Shown one piece after another: positions 27,294-34,734 of a stretch of 64,000 nucleotides of DNA. Source of the DNA: Anaerofilum hominis (GTDB lineage: Bacteria; Bacillota; Clostridia; Oscillospirales; Ruminococcaceae); NCBI RefSeq assembly GCF_014287275.1, contig NZ_JACONZ010000004.1, forward strand, positions 62,001 through 126,000. Direction: 5' to 3'. The notes beneath the pieces were generated by a model that was not told the DNA's origin, ran no database searches, and saw only the letters and a program-made list of their open reading frames with translations. Each line of letters starts with the position of its first letter. Within the stretch, counting starts at the first letter, position 1. A program made the translations under genes and the position numbers.

Positions 27294-27656
27294 ATGGCAA
27301 ACGCGTTGGATCAATTCATGGATGCCGCCCGGGAGGTGGCGAACAAGGCCGTGGATACGGCTGAAAACCTGGCGGCCCGGGGCAGGGACAAATTGGACCG
27401 CATGAGCCTGGAAAACGAGCTGGCCAAGGCGCAGCGGCAGCTGGGCGCGCTGGTCTACTCGCTGCGCAAATCCGGGGAGGAAAATCCCGGCCTGGTAGAC
27501 CATTACATTGAAATCATCGCCGGTGTGGAGGAAAAACTCAACGAACACGAGGCCGCCCAGGCGGAGCGCTACTGCGTTTCGATCTGCCCCGAATGCGGCG
27601 CGGAGGTCGCGGAGGATGCCGGGTTTTGCTCTCACTGCGGGGCTAAGCTGTCCTGA
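27294..27656 (+). CDS. Zinc-ribbon protein with helical N terminus
   Basis: The 120-residue protein starts with an amphipathic, Ala/Glu-rich helical region (DQFMDAAREVANKAVDTAEN, then ELAKAQRQLGALVYSL) that is probably a coiled coil. It ends with a classic zinc ribbon: CPECGAEV and CSHCGAKL provide four metal ligands. No catalytic motif is seen and the role is unknown; similar proteins are common single genes in Clostridia. ATG 27294 follows GAGAAGG. It has its own promoter with a perfect -10. Confidence 0.8.
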   Translation: MANALDQFMDAAREVANKAVDTAENLAARGRDKLDRMSLENELAKAQRQLGALVYSLRKSGEENPGLVDHYIEIIAGVEEKLNEHEAAQAERYCVSICPECGAEVAEDAGFCSHCGAKLS

Positions 27657-27815
27657 CGGCAGGGCCCGCTTCTGGTATCTGGAAAAAAAGCGGCGCCCGG
27701 GCGGCGGAACTCTTCGCTGAGGGCGGAAAAACGGCGCAAAAGAGGTATGGAAAATTTTACCTGGCAGCGGCAGGCTGAAAATGCCGCCGCACCGCTTAAA
27801 ATGGTGTTTTTAGGC

Positions 27816-27844
27816 TTGAAATGTGCTTTTTTTTGCTGTAATAT
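27816..27844 (+). promoter_or_regulatory. mazG promoter
   Basis: TTGAAA (27816-27821), a 17-base spacer and TAATAT (27839-27844) lie 34 bases before the GTG start, in a locally AT-rich stretch. Confidence 0.5.
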
Positions 27845-27877
27845 AGACATACGCGTTAAAAACCGGGGGGGACGGAA

Positions 27878-28660
27878 GTGGAGTTTTCGCTCAAAGAAAA
27901 GTATGGCGCGACTGATCTGATCGAGATCGTGCGCCTCCTGCGCGCCCCCGGCGGTTGTCCATGGGACAGGGAGCAGACCCACGCTTCCATCCGCATGAAT
28001 TTTATCGAGGAGACCTACGAGGCCGCCGAAGCCATCGACGCGGGGGATCCCGCGATGCTGGAAGAGGAACTGGGCGATGTGCTGCTGCAGGTCGCCCTGC
28101 ACGCCCAAATGGAGGCCGAGGCGGGCCGTTTTACCTTTGACGACGTCTGCGACGGCATCTGCAAAAAGCTGATCTATCGCCATCCTCACGTCTTTGGCGA
28201 CGTCACGGCGGACACCTCGGGGCAGGTGCTCAAAAACTGGGATGAACTGAAGAAAAAAGAAAAACATCACGAGACGGCGGCAAGCGACCTGGAGGCGGTC
28301 CCCACCACCCTGCCGGGGGCGATGCGCGCCGCAAAGCTGCAAAAACGCGCCGCAGGCTACGGCCTTGGCTGGCACGGGGCGCAGGAAGCTCTTTCCGCCG
28401 CTGCCGCTGCGGGCGAAGCGCTGTGTGCGGCCGCGGAGCAGGAAGCGCGCGCTCAGGCCGCAGGCCGGCTGCTCTTTGCGGCGGTGGGCGCCGTGCGCCT
28501 GGCCGGCGTCGACGCGGAGCTGGCGCTCACCCGGGCCAGCGAAACATTTACCGCCGCTGCGGCAGAGGCGGAACGGCGGGCGGAGGCAAAGGGCGGGTTT
28601 TCCGCTCTTTCCGGCCCGGAACGGGACGAGCTCTGGCGCGGGATCACAAAGTTCCCTTAA
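27878..28660 (+). CDS. mazG: MazG nucleoside triphosphate pyrophosphohydrolase
   Basis: The 260-residue protein has the MazG entry motif [18 protein letters not shown] (about 22-39), the helical metal-binding signature [11 protein letters not shown] and [15 protein letters not shown] (ExxE then ExxD), and RHPHVFGD. The second half is Ala-rich and less conserved, so only the N-terminal MazG domain looks fully typical. It hydrolyses non-canonical NTPs to NMP and pyrophosphate. The start is GTG 27878. mazG-hup-rqcP-yabP-yabQ-divIC is the ancestral Firmicutes order, here interrupted only by cysS. Confidence 0.92.
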   Translation: MEFSLKEKYGATDLIEIVRLLRAPGGCPWDREQTHASIRMNFIEETYEAAEAIDAGDPAMLEEELGDVLLQVALHAQMEAEAGRFTFDDVCDGICKKLIYRHPHVFGDVTADTSGQVLKNWDELKKKEKHHETAASDLEAVPTTLPGAMRAAKLQKRAAGYGLGWHGAQEALSAAAAAGEALCAAAEQEARAQAAGRLLFAAVGAVRLAGVDAELALTRASETFTAAAAEAERRAEAKGGFSALSGPERDELWRGITKFP

Positions 28661-28710
28661 TGGGGAAGACCCCTTGTCATATATTCATTTTTAGTGGAGG
28701 TATTTTTATC

Positions 28711-28986
28711 ATGACGAAAGCAGATTTAGTCGCCAAGGTCGCGGAGGACGCCGGCCTGACCAAGAAAGACGCCGACAAGGCCGTCACCGCTGTTCTGGAT
28801 TCCATCACCGCCGCGCTGGTCGACGGCGACAAGGTCGCCCTCGTTGGTTTCGGCACTTTTGAGACCCGCAAGCGCCCGGCGCGCAAGGGCCGCAATCCCC
28901 GCACCAAAGAGGAGATCACCATCCCCGCGACCGTGGCTCCTGCTTTCAAGGCCGGCAAAGCCCTGAAAGACGCCGTCGCGAAATAA
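28711..28986 (+). CDS. hup: HU-family DNA-binding protein
   Basis: The 91-residue protein is a full [23 protein letters not shown], the core [18 protein letters not shown] with the Pro of the DNA-intercalating arm, and the C-terminal helix [13 protein letters not shown]. It is a nucleoid architectural protein that bends DNA. ATG 28711 has TGGAGG 11 bases upstream. The 50-base gap after mazG is AT-rich and may hold a promoter. A terminator follows. Confidence 0.96.
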   Translation: MTKADLVAKVAEDAGLTKKDADKAVTAVLDSITAALVDGDKVALVGFGTFETRKRPARKGRNPRTKEEITIPATVAPAFKAGKALKDAVAK

Positions 28987-29003
28987 GACCTCGCATCAAA
29001 ATC

Positions 29004-29033
29004 AGGGCGCCCCGCAGAGGGCGTCCTTTTTTT
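29004..29033 (+). terminator. Terminator after hup
   Basis: AGGGCGCCC pairs with GGGCGTCCT over nine pairs (one G-T), followed by eight T residues. Confidence 0.8.
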
Positions 29034-29126
29034 GCGCCCGGGCGCGCAGCGCGGCGCACTTTTTACAGGGCGCGAAAGGCCCCCCGGCGGCACGGCGAAA
29101 GGCGGAAAAGGCCGCCGCCGCACGGT

Positions 29127-29155
29127 TTGACGGGGCGCATAAAACCTGCTATAAT
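29127..29155 (+). promoter_or_regulatory. cysS / T-box promoter
   Basis: TTGACG (29127-29132), a 17-base spacer and TATAAT (29150-29155): near-consensus housekeeping promoter. Confidence 0.85.
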
Positions 29156-29164
29156 GAGCGACAA

Positions 29165-29463
29165 TAAGGCAAATGCGATGGCGCGTTTCTGGCGCGCCGG
29201 CACCGGGAGAAGTACCGGCAGGGCAGACGCTGCAGAGAAGGCGCGCAGCGCGGAGAAAACCTCCGCACCGCTGCGAGCGCGCCCCGTCGCCGCCCGCCGC
29301 AAAATGCACCCGGCAGCACGGGAGGTGAACGGGCTTTCGGCCCCGGTAGCCGCCTGCGGCCGCCCCCGTTATCAAGGGCTAAGAGTAATAAGCCGAAGTG
29401 GAACCGCGGTATCAGGCCGCCTTCGTTTTGCCTTTCCAGGGCAAACGGGGGCGCTTTTTGTAC
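29165..29463 (+). promoter_or_regulatory. T-box leader (Cys-tRNA-sensing) of cysS
   Basis: The hallmark T-box sequence AAGTGGAACCGCGG (29394-29407) precedes a terminator in which GCCTTCGTTTTGCC pairs with GGGCAAACGGGGGC and a T run follows. Upstream lies stem I with an AAGTACC segment. In the expected specifier-loop context, AAAATGCACC places the Cys codon TGC at 29305-29307, agreeing with the gene controlled. Uncharged tRNA-Cys should pair and favour read-through. Boundaries are approximate. Confidence 0.88.
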
Positions 29464-29498
29464 CCGGTCTTTGGCTGCTTTGAAAGGAAATGAGAGAG

Positions 29499-30890
29499 AT
29501 GTCACACATGAAGATCTTCAACACCATGAGCAGACAAAAAGAGGAATTTGTCCCCATGAAAGAGGGCGAATACCGCATCTATGTCTGCGGCCCCACCGTC
29601 TATAACTATATCCATGTGGGAAACGCCCGGCCGGTCTGTGTTTTTGACACGCTGCGCCGCTATCTGGAGTACAGGGGCAACCGGGTGCTCTATGTCTCCA
29701 ATATCACCGACATTGACGACAAGATCATCAAAAAGGCCAACGAGGAGGGCGTCTCCTACGATGTGATCGCCCGCCGCTATGAAGAGGAGTATTTCAAGGA
29801 CTGCCGCGGCCTGAACGTCAAACCCGCCACCGTCCATCCGCGGGCTACCGAGCATATCGAGGAGATCCAGTCCATCATCAAAGACCTCATCGAAAAAGGG
29901 TACGCCTATCCGGCCGGCAACGGGGACGTTTATTTCCGCTCCCGCAAAGACGCGCATTACGGCAAGCTGTCCCATCAGCCGCTGGAAGATCTGGAAAGCG
30001 GCGCCCGCATCGCAGTGGGCGAGATCAAGGAGGACCCGTTGGACTTCGCGGTCTGGAAAGGCTCCAAGCCCGGCGAACCGGCGTGGGATTCTCCCTGGGG
30101 CCCCGGCCGTCCCGGCTGGCACATCGAGTGCTCGGCCATGGCCCGCAGGCATCTGGGCGACACGATCGACCTGCACTGCGGCGGCGTGGACCTGGTTTTC
30201 CCGCACCATGAAAACGAGATCGCCCAGTCCGAGTGCGCCAACGGCTGCACCTTTGCCCGCTACTGGATGCACAACGGCTTTTTGAATATCGACAACCACA
30301 AGATGAGCAAAAGCCTGAACAACTTTTTCACCGTGCGGGACGTGGCGGAACAGGTGGGCTATGAGCCCATCCGCTTTTTCCTGATCAGCGGCCATTATCG
30401 CACCCCCATCAATTACACCAAAGAGGTCATCGAGAGCTGCAAAGCCAGCCTGGAGCGGCTGCACACCTGCCGCGACAATCTGGACTTTGCCATCGCCAAT
30501 GCCTCCGGCAGCGACACCGCGCTGGCGGACCGGGCCGACGCGGCGCAGGAAAAATTTATCGCGGCCATGGACGACGACCTGAACACCGCCGACGCCATTG
30601 CGGCTGTCTTTGAGCTGGCGCGGGACATCAACACCCTGTCCGCCGCGTCCTCAAAGGAAACGCTGGAAAAAGCGGCCCGGGTCTTTGATGAGCTCACCGG
30701 GGTGCTGGGCCTGCTTTATAACCGCGCCAAGGACGAGGTGCCCGCCCGGGTGCAGGAGCTGGCGGAGGAGCGCGCGGAAGCCCGCAAGGCGAAAGACTGG
30801 CCGCGCGCGGACGCGATCCGGGATGAGCTGGCGTCGCTGGGCTACGCGGTGGAGGACACCCCCAACGGCCCCAAGATCATAAAGAAATAA
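29499..30890 (+). CDS. cysS: Cysteinyl-tRNA synthetase
   Basis: The 463-residue enzyme has the class I motifs: YNYIHVGNARP (HIGH-type) near the N terminus, preceded by the zinc-ligand Cys in YVCGPTVYN; WHIECSAMA, CGGVDLVFPHHENE with further zinc ligands; and KMSKSLNN (KMSKS). The C-terminal DALR-like helical domain ends in EERAEARKAKDWPRADAIRDE. It charges tRNA-Cys. Three ATGs are available (29490, 29499, 29508); 29499 has AAAGGA at ten bases, whereas the first is too close to it. It is controlled by the upstream T-box. Confidence 0.97.
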   Translation: MSHMKIFNTMSRQKEEFVPMKEGEYRIYVCGPTVYNYIHVGNARPVCVFDTLRRYLEYRGNRVLYVSNITDIDDKIIKKANEEGVSYDVIARRYEEEYFKDCRGLNVKPATVHPRATEHIEEIQSIIKDLIEKGYAYPAGNGDVYFRSRKDAHYGKLSHQPLEDLESGARIAVGEIKEDPLDFAVWKGSKPGEPAWDSPWGPGRPGWHIECSAMARRHLGDTIDLHCGGVDLVFPHHENEIAQSECANGCTFARYWMHNGFLNIDNHKMSKSLNNFFTVRDVAEQVGYEPIRFFLISGHYRTPINYTKEVIESCKASLERLHTCRDNLDFAIANASGSDTALADRADAAQEKFIAAMDDDLNTADAIAAVFELARDINTLSAASSKETLEKAARVFDELTGVLGLLYNRAKDEVPARVQELAEERAEARKAKDWPRADAIRDELASLGYAVEDTPNGPKIIKK

Positions 30891-30939
30891 CCGTGCCGGC
30901 GGCACGCGCGGCGAGCGCGTCCCGGCAGAAGGAGCATCT

Positions 30940-31185
30940 ATGCGCATAGACAAATATCTGAAAGTCTCCCGCCTGATCAAGCGCCGCACCGTGGCCAACG
31001 AGGTGGCGGACGCGGGCCGCATCACGGTAAACGGCAGACAGGTCAAGGCCAGCTACGCCGTGAGCGAGGGCGACGTCATCGAAGTGCAGTTCGGCCAGAA
31101 GCCGCTGCGGGTCAAGGTGACGTCGGTAGAGCCGCCCTCGGGCAAGGACGTGGCGCGGGAGATGTACGTGGTTCTGGAAGAATGA
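30940..31185 (+). CDS. rqcP: RqcP (YabO-type S4-domain RNA-binding protein)
   Basis: The 81-residue protein is a single S4 domain: MRIDKYLKVSRLIKRRTVAN, then DAGRITVNGRQVKASYAV and GDVIEVQFG. It fits the Hsp15/RqcP group. In Bacillus RqcP (YlmH-independent, formerly YabO) works with RqcH to add alanine tails to stalled peptides on 50S subunits. AGAAGGAGC precedes the ATG. The following yabP-yabQ-divIC order supports this identification. A strong terminator separates it from yabP, unlike the tight spacing in Bacillus. Confidence 0.9.
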   Translation: MRIDKYLKVSRLIKRRTVANEVADAGRITVNGRQVKASYAVSEGDVIEVQFGQKPLRVKVTSVEPPSGKDVAREMYVVLEE

Positions 31186-31190
31186 CCCGC

Positions 31191-31223
31191 AGGGGGAGAC
31201 GCAGCGCGTCTCCCCCTTTTTTT
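31191..31223 (+). terminator. Terminator after rqcP
   Basis: AGGGGGAGACGC and GCGTCTCCCCC form an 11-bp or longer stem followed by seven T residues. Confidence 0.9.
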
Positions 31224-31629
31224 ATGAGGTCAAAAAATGCGGCCTGCGGTTTTCAAGGCGGTAAAAGCAGGGCCGGGCCAGGGGCAGCGGACGATGAGGG
31301 CGGCGCGCTTTCGGGCGCCGGGCGGCCGGGACCTTTGCGGGACGGTCCCGCCCCAACCGCGCGCAGGGGCGCATGGGCGCGGACAGGCTGCGGCGGACAC
31401 GGCGGCAGAGCGGGAGAAGATAGGCGAGACGGGGGCGCAGGGGCGCGGGCGGCGGGGCGGGGCAGCCCCCGGCCCCTTTGCCGCGGGACGCATACGGGAC
31501 GGCGGGCCCGCATAGAGATAGGGTACAAGGCGCTGCGCGGCGACCCTTTTTGCGGATGCGCGGAAAGACCGCGCCGCGTGCGGCGAACAGGGGCGGCACA
31601 CCGCCCAAAGGAAGGGAAGAGGGATCTCT
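31224..31629 (+). other. Intergenic region before yabP, no gene seen
   Basis: About 400 very GC-rich bases with long purine-rich stretches and no start signals. CATACGGG (31490s) and nearby AT steps might belong to a sporulation-sigma promoter for yabP, but no convincing -35/-10 pair was found. Confidence 0.4.
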
Positions 31630-31962
31630 ATGATGCAGCCACAGGCAAAAAACGTGTTCCGCGCAGAGGCGGGGGCCGCTGCGCCCGCTCAGACGGCCCC
31701 GCAGACGGTGCGGCACAATCTCATCGTCGAAAACAGGTCGAATCTCACCGCCACGGGCATCCGCCAGGTGGTCTCTTACGATGAGTATTCGGCCACCGTG
31801 CTCACCGATCTCGGCATGCTGGTCATCGGGGGCAAAAACCTCAAAGTCAGCGAGCTCTCCTGCCAAAGCGGAGAGCTGCGGGTCAGCGGTGAGATCGAGT
31901 ATATCCAGTATGAGGACAAAAAAGAAAGGAAAGGCGGGCTTTTGGGCCGCCTGACCCGCTGA
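31630..31962 (+). CDS. yabP: YabP, sporulation protein
   Basis: The 110-residue protein has a Gln/Ala-rich N-terminal 25 residues and then the YabP/YqfC-type fold: HNLIVENRSNLTATGIRQVV, YDEYSATVLTDLGMLVIGGK, LKVSELSCQSGELRVSGEIE and IQYEDKK. In Bacillus YabP is made in the mother cell under sigma-E and is needed for spore formation. GGAAGAGGGA lies before the ATG pair at 31630/31633. Its stop overlaps the yabQ start by one base. Confidence 0.9.
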   Translation: MMQPQAKNVFRAEAGAAAPAQTAPQTVRHNLIVENRSNLTATGIRQVVSYDEYSATVLTDLGMLVIGGKNLKVSELSCQSGELRVSGEIEYIQYEDKKERKGGLLGRLTR

Positions 31963-32432
31963 TGGTCACTCAGGTCCCTCTGCAGCTGCAGGGGATGGAC
32001 GCTTTTTCCGCACTGGGGCTGGGGCTGCTGCTGGCGGCCCTGTACGACGCGGTGCGATTTTTTCTGGGCGGGGCCAAACCGGTCGTGTTCTTCTGCGATC
32101 TGCTTTTTTTTGCGCTGTCGGCCGCGGCGGCGGTCAGCTTCGGCGTGTCCTACAGCTATACGGGCTTTCTGCGCTGGTACATCGCAGCGGGCATGGCGGC
32201 GGGGTATGCGGCTTATTTTTTCGCGGTCGCGCCCTTTACGGCAGCGCTGCGCCGGGGGCTGCTGTTTTTGTTGCTGCTTCCCTGGCGGCTTTTGAAACGG
32301 TATGTGATCGCCCCGCTGGGCAAAAAGCTGGGCGCGCACCGGGAGAAACGCAAAAAAAAGCGCCGCGAAAAAAAGAAAAGAAAGAAGGAACCCTTGCAAC
32401 CGGCAGGGAAAGTGTTGTATAATTCAAATTAA
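31962..32432 (+). CDS. yabQ: YabQ, spore cortex biosynthesis membrane protein
   Basis: The 156-residue protein has about four membrane helices between residues 13 and 110 (FSALGLGLLLAALYDAVRFF, VFFCDLLFFALSAAAAVSF and others). The YDxxR and CD motifs are characteristic of YabQ. It ends in a highly basic tail (EKRKKKRREKKKRKK), a common feature. YabQ is needed for cortex formation in Bacillus. TGATG overlap with yabP implies translational coupling. The divIC promoter lies inside its last 40 bases. Confidence 0.88.
   Translation: MVTQVPLQLQGMDAFSALGLGLLLAALYDAVRFFLGGAKPVVFFCDLLFFALSAAAAVSFGVSYSYTGFLRWYIAAGMAAGYAAYFFAVAPFTAALRRGLLFLLLLPWRLLKRYVIAPLGKKLGAHREKRKKKRREKKKRKKEPLQPAGKVLYNSN
32394..32423 (+). 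promoter_or_regulatory. divIC promoter within the end of yabQ
   Basis: TTGCAA (32394-32399), an 18-base spacer and a perfect TATAAT (32418-32423). It lets divIC be expressed in growing cells independently of the sporulation genes yabP-yabQ. Confidence 0.7.
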
Positions 32433-32484
32433 CAGTGAGCAAAGGGTTCATTGCGTCCATTTTTAAACGGAGGGGGGCTGCGGG

Positions 32485-32787
32485 ATGCGCAAAAAGAACA
32501 GCGGCAGGGGGCTGAACCTGTCGGGTTTTGTGCTGCGGGTCGGCGCGGCGGGCCTCATCGTTTATCTCGCCGTCACCCTGATCATCAGCCAGGTGGATAT
32601 CATGGTCAAGCGTCAGCAGCTGAACTCGCTGAACACGGACCTCACCCGCCAGGCAGAGCAGAACACCGAGCTGGAGCGGCTGATCTCTTCAGGCGGCGAA
32701 GACGAGTATATGGAACGGATCGCGCGGGACCGGCTGGGGTACGCTGCCCCCGGTGAACGCATCTTTATCGACATGTCCGGCAAATGA
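32485..32787 (+). CDS. divIC: DivIC/FtsB-family septum formation initiator
   Basis: The 100-residue protein has a short basic N terminus, one membrane helix (FVLRVGAAGLIVYLAVTLII, about 15-34), a coiled coil (QQLNSLNTDLTRQAEQNTELERLI) and the family end DEYMERIARDRLGYAAPGERIF. It acts with FtsL and DivIB in the divisome. GGAGGGGGC precedes the ATG. It sits in the conserved yabQ-divIC-yabR order. Confidence 0.92.
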   Translation: MRKKNSGRGLNLSGFVLRVGAAGLIVYLAVTLIISQVDIMVKRQQLNSLNTDLTRQAEQNTELERLISSGGEDEYMERIARDRLGYAAPGERIFIDMSGK

Positions 32788-32824
32788 GCCGGAGCCACAC
32801 AAAGAGAAGGAGAAATTCGGGTAC

Positions 32825-33241
32825 ATGGCAGTTGAGGTAGGGAGTATCGTAGAGGGCAAGGTCACAGGGATCAAAAAATTCGGCGCATTTGTCCAGCTGC
32901 CGGACGGCAAGACCGGCATGGTGCATATCTCAGAGGTTTCCAACGAGTATATCCAGGAGCTGAGCACCGTGCTGAGCGAGGGCCAGCAGGTCAAGGTTAA
33001 GGTGATGTCGGTTTCGCCGGAGGGCAAGATCGCGCTTTCGATCAAGCGCACCATGCCGCGCCCCAAGCCGACGCGCGCCGATACCGGCAAGGTCTGGCAG
33101 CCGCGCCAGCAGGCGCCGCAGGGCGATCTGAGCTTTGAGGACATGATGGCAAAATTCAAGAGCCAGAGCGAAGAGAAGATCTCCGACCTCAAGCGGGTGA
33201 CCGAGGCCCGCCGCGGCGGCGGTTATTCCCGCAGAAGATAA
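32825..33241 (+). CDS. yabR: YabR-like S1-domain RNA-binding protein
   Basis: The 138-residue protein begins with an S1 domain (VGSIVEGKVTGIKKFGAFVQ, GMVHISEVSNEYI, KVKVMSVSPEGKIALSIK; residues about 4-75). A disordered Pro/Gln/Arg-rich linker follows, then a C-terminal segment LSFEDMMAKFKSQSEEKI, typical of YabR/GSP13-like proteins. It probably binds the ribosome or RNA. ATG 32825 has AGAAGGAG 13 bases upstream, a slightly long spacing. A terminator follows. Confidence 0.88.
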   Translation: MAVEVGSIVEGKVTGIKKFGAFVQLPDGKTGMVHISEVSNEYIQELSTVLSEGQQVKVKVMSVSPEGKIALSIKRTMPRPKPTRADTGKVWQPRQQAPQGDLSFEDMMAKFKSQSEEKISDLKRVTEARRGGGYSRRR

Positions 33242-33249
33242 GCAGATAC

Positions 33250-33277
33250 AAAAATAGCCGCGCAGCGGCTATTTTTT
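33250..33277. terminator. Bidirectional terminator after yabR
   Basis: AAAAATAGCCGC, loop GCA, GCGGCTATTTTTT: nearly perfect symmetric stem with A and T runs. It starts nine bases after the yabR stop. Confidence 0.85.
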
Positions 33278-33398
33278 CGGTTCTGTGCCCGGCAGTCCCG
33301 CAGGACGGCGGCGCAGTCTTCAGGACGAGCCGCTTTTTCGGGCATCCGTTCCAACACTCTGCCAAAGGGCAGGGGGAGGGGCCCGGCCGCGGGGCGGC

Positions 33399-33428
33399 AA
33401 AAAAGCAGCCGCCCTGCGGCTGTTTTTT
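33399..33428. terminator. Second AGCCGC-type hairpin
   Basis: Six A, GCAGCCGC, loop CCT, GCGGCTG and six T. Same family as the preceding element, 120 bases downstream of it. Confidence 0.6.
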
Positions 33429-33782
33429 GTTTGCGCACGCTCTGTGCGGGAGAGGCGCGATCAGCACTGGCCAGGGGAAGCGCCCGTCGGCTTTTGCTCC
33501 GCCGCCGCGGCGGCCCGCAGAGAAAAAAACGTATGCTGCAGCCAGACGCCCCGGCGGCGGACTGCACTCAGAAAGGCGACGCCGCTTGTGGCGGAGGGGT
33601 AAAAAAGGTCTGCCGGCAGGCCCGCGCCGCCGCTTTTGCCGTGCGTTTCTCGCGGAGAAGAGCGGCGGGCCTTAAAAAGACATTTTTGCGGATATCGAGC
33701 GGCGCGCGCCCGGCGCCTAAAACTTTTTGCGGCTGCGCCCGGGGCCGACCCCGGCTTTTTTGCGCGCCGGCGGCAAAAAGTA

Positions 33783-33818
33783 GGACGGCGGCACAAAAGC
33801 AGTTCTTGTGCCGCCGTC
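33783..33818. other. Perfect 13-bp stem-loop
   Basis: GACGGCGGCACAA and TTGTGCCGCCGTC are exact reverse complements around a ten-base loop. No T run follows. It may belong to a small RNA or a remnant element. Confidence 0.45.
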
Positions 33819-33935
33819 TGGGGAATGCAGTTACAGTGTACCCCGCGCAGCGCAAAAAAACAGTCGAAGCGCGCCGCTCTGCGGCAGGCCGTCACAGGTT
33901 CACAAATATTTGTCAAATTGACTGTAAAATCTTCT

Positions 33936-33963
33936 TTTACGCCCGCATGTTTTGTGATATAAT
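33936..33963 (+). promoter_or_regulatory. hpf promoter
   Basis: TTTACG (33936-33941), a 16-base spacer and TATAAT (33958-33963) with TG one base before it (extended -10). Confidence 0.6.
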
Positions 33964-34017
33964 CATAACAGGAACCCGGCAACGGGGGCCAGTAGCTCTC
34001 AGCTAGGAGGTATTGTT

Positions 34018-34536
34018 ATGAAGATCAGCACCACGGGCAGAAAAGTCAGTTTGAAACCGGCGTTCATCGAGCGCGCTGACAAGCGCCTTTCCAAGCTGGA
34101 CAAGTTCTTCTCCGACGAGGCCGCCGCACAGGTGACTGTGACGGTGGAAAAAGACTGGCAGACCGTCGAGATCACGGTGCGCGACAAAGGCTTTGTCGCC
34201 CGGGCCGAAAAAAGTGCCGATAATATGGAGGACGCGCTGGACGCGGCGGTGGAGATCCTCACCAAACAGATCGTCAAAAACCGCAAGCGGCTCGAGACCA
34301 AGCTCTACAAAGCGGCGTTTGACGATTATGCCGGGATCGAACAGGAAGAAGAGTCGTTTGCCGTTGTGCGCGAAAAGCATTTCTATGTCAAGCCCGCCAG
34401 TGTGGACGAGGCCATCCTGCAGATGAACCTGATCGGGCACTCGTTTTTCCTGTTCCGCAATGTGGACAGCGACGAGATCAACGTGGTCTACCGCCGCAAA
34501 AACGGCACCTATGGCCTGCTGATCCCCAAGGAATAA
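34018..34536 (+). CDS. hpf: Long-form ribosome hibernation promoting factor
   Basis: The 172-residue protein has the N-terminal HPF/YfiA domain (MKISTTGRKVSLKPAFIERA, VEKDWQTVEITVRDKG, RAEKSADNMEDALDAAVE) and the C-terminal dimerisation domain found in long HPF (VREKHFYVKPASVDEAILQM, FFLFRNVDSDEINVVYRRK). Long HPF joins two 70S ribosomes into inactive 100S dimers in stationary phase. TAGGAGG precedes the ATG. It has its own promoter and terminator, so it is a single-gene unit. Confidence 0.96.
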   Translation: MKISTTGRKVSLKPAFIERADKRLSKLDKFFSDEAAAQVTVTVEKDWQTVEITVRDKGFVARAEKSADNMEDALDAAVEILTKQIVKNRKRLETKLYKAAFDDYAGIEQEEESFAVVREKHFYVKPASVDEAILQMNLIGHSFFLFRNVDSDEINVVYRRKNGTYGLLIPKE

Positions 34537-34607
34537 AAGCCGTGACCCTGCAGGTGCGGGCCCGCAGCCGGGCGCCGGCGGGATCGTGAACGACCAGATA
34601 GACCGCA

Positions 34608-34639
34608 GGAGAGGGCGGAGCGTTCCGCCCTCTCTTTTT
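34608..34639 (+). terminator. Terminator after hpf
   Basis: GGAGAGGGCGGA pairs with CCGCCCTCTC around a short loop and is followed by five T residues. Confidence 0.85.
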
Positions 34640-34734
34640 GAGCAAAAACGGGCGTTTGACGGGACGAAAACACCTGCGCGGAAGCGCCGGCTGTCCCGTA
34701 TCGGCAAACGCCCCTTACAGAAAGGAAGTTTTCC

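Larger units (their letters stand above)
33242..34017 (+). other. Long intergenic region between yabR and hpf
   Basis: No gene is supported; the open frames here are Arg/Ala-rich and lack start signals. It contains two AGCCGC-type hairpins (33250-33277 and 33399-33428), a perfect 13-bp stem-loop (33783-33818), and the hpf promoter close to the right end. The last 120 bases are clearly more AT-rich. Confidence 0.5.

Noticed and set aside
33828..33850. Short similarity (TGCAGTTACAG) between the gaps at 33.8 kb and 39.36 kb
   Set aside because: Eleven shared bases are expected by chance many times in 64 kb, and the similarity does not extend.
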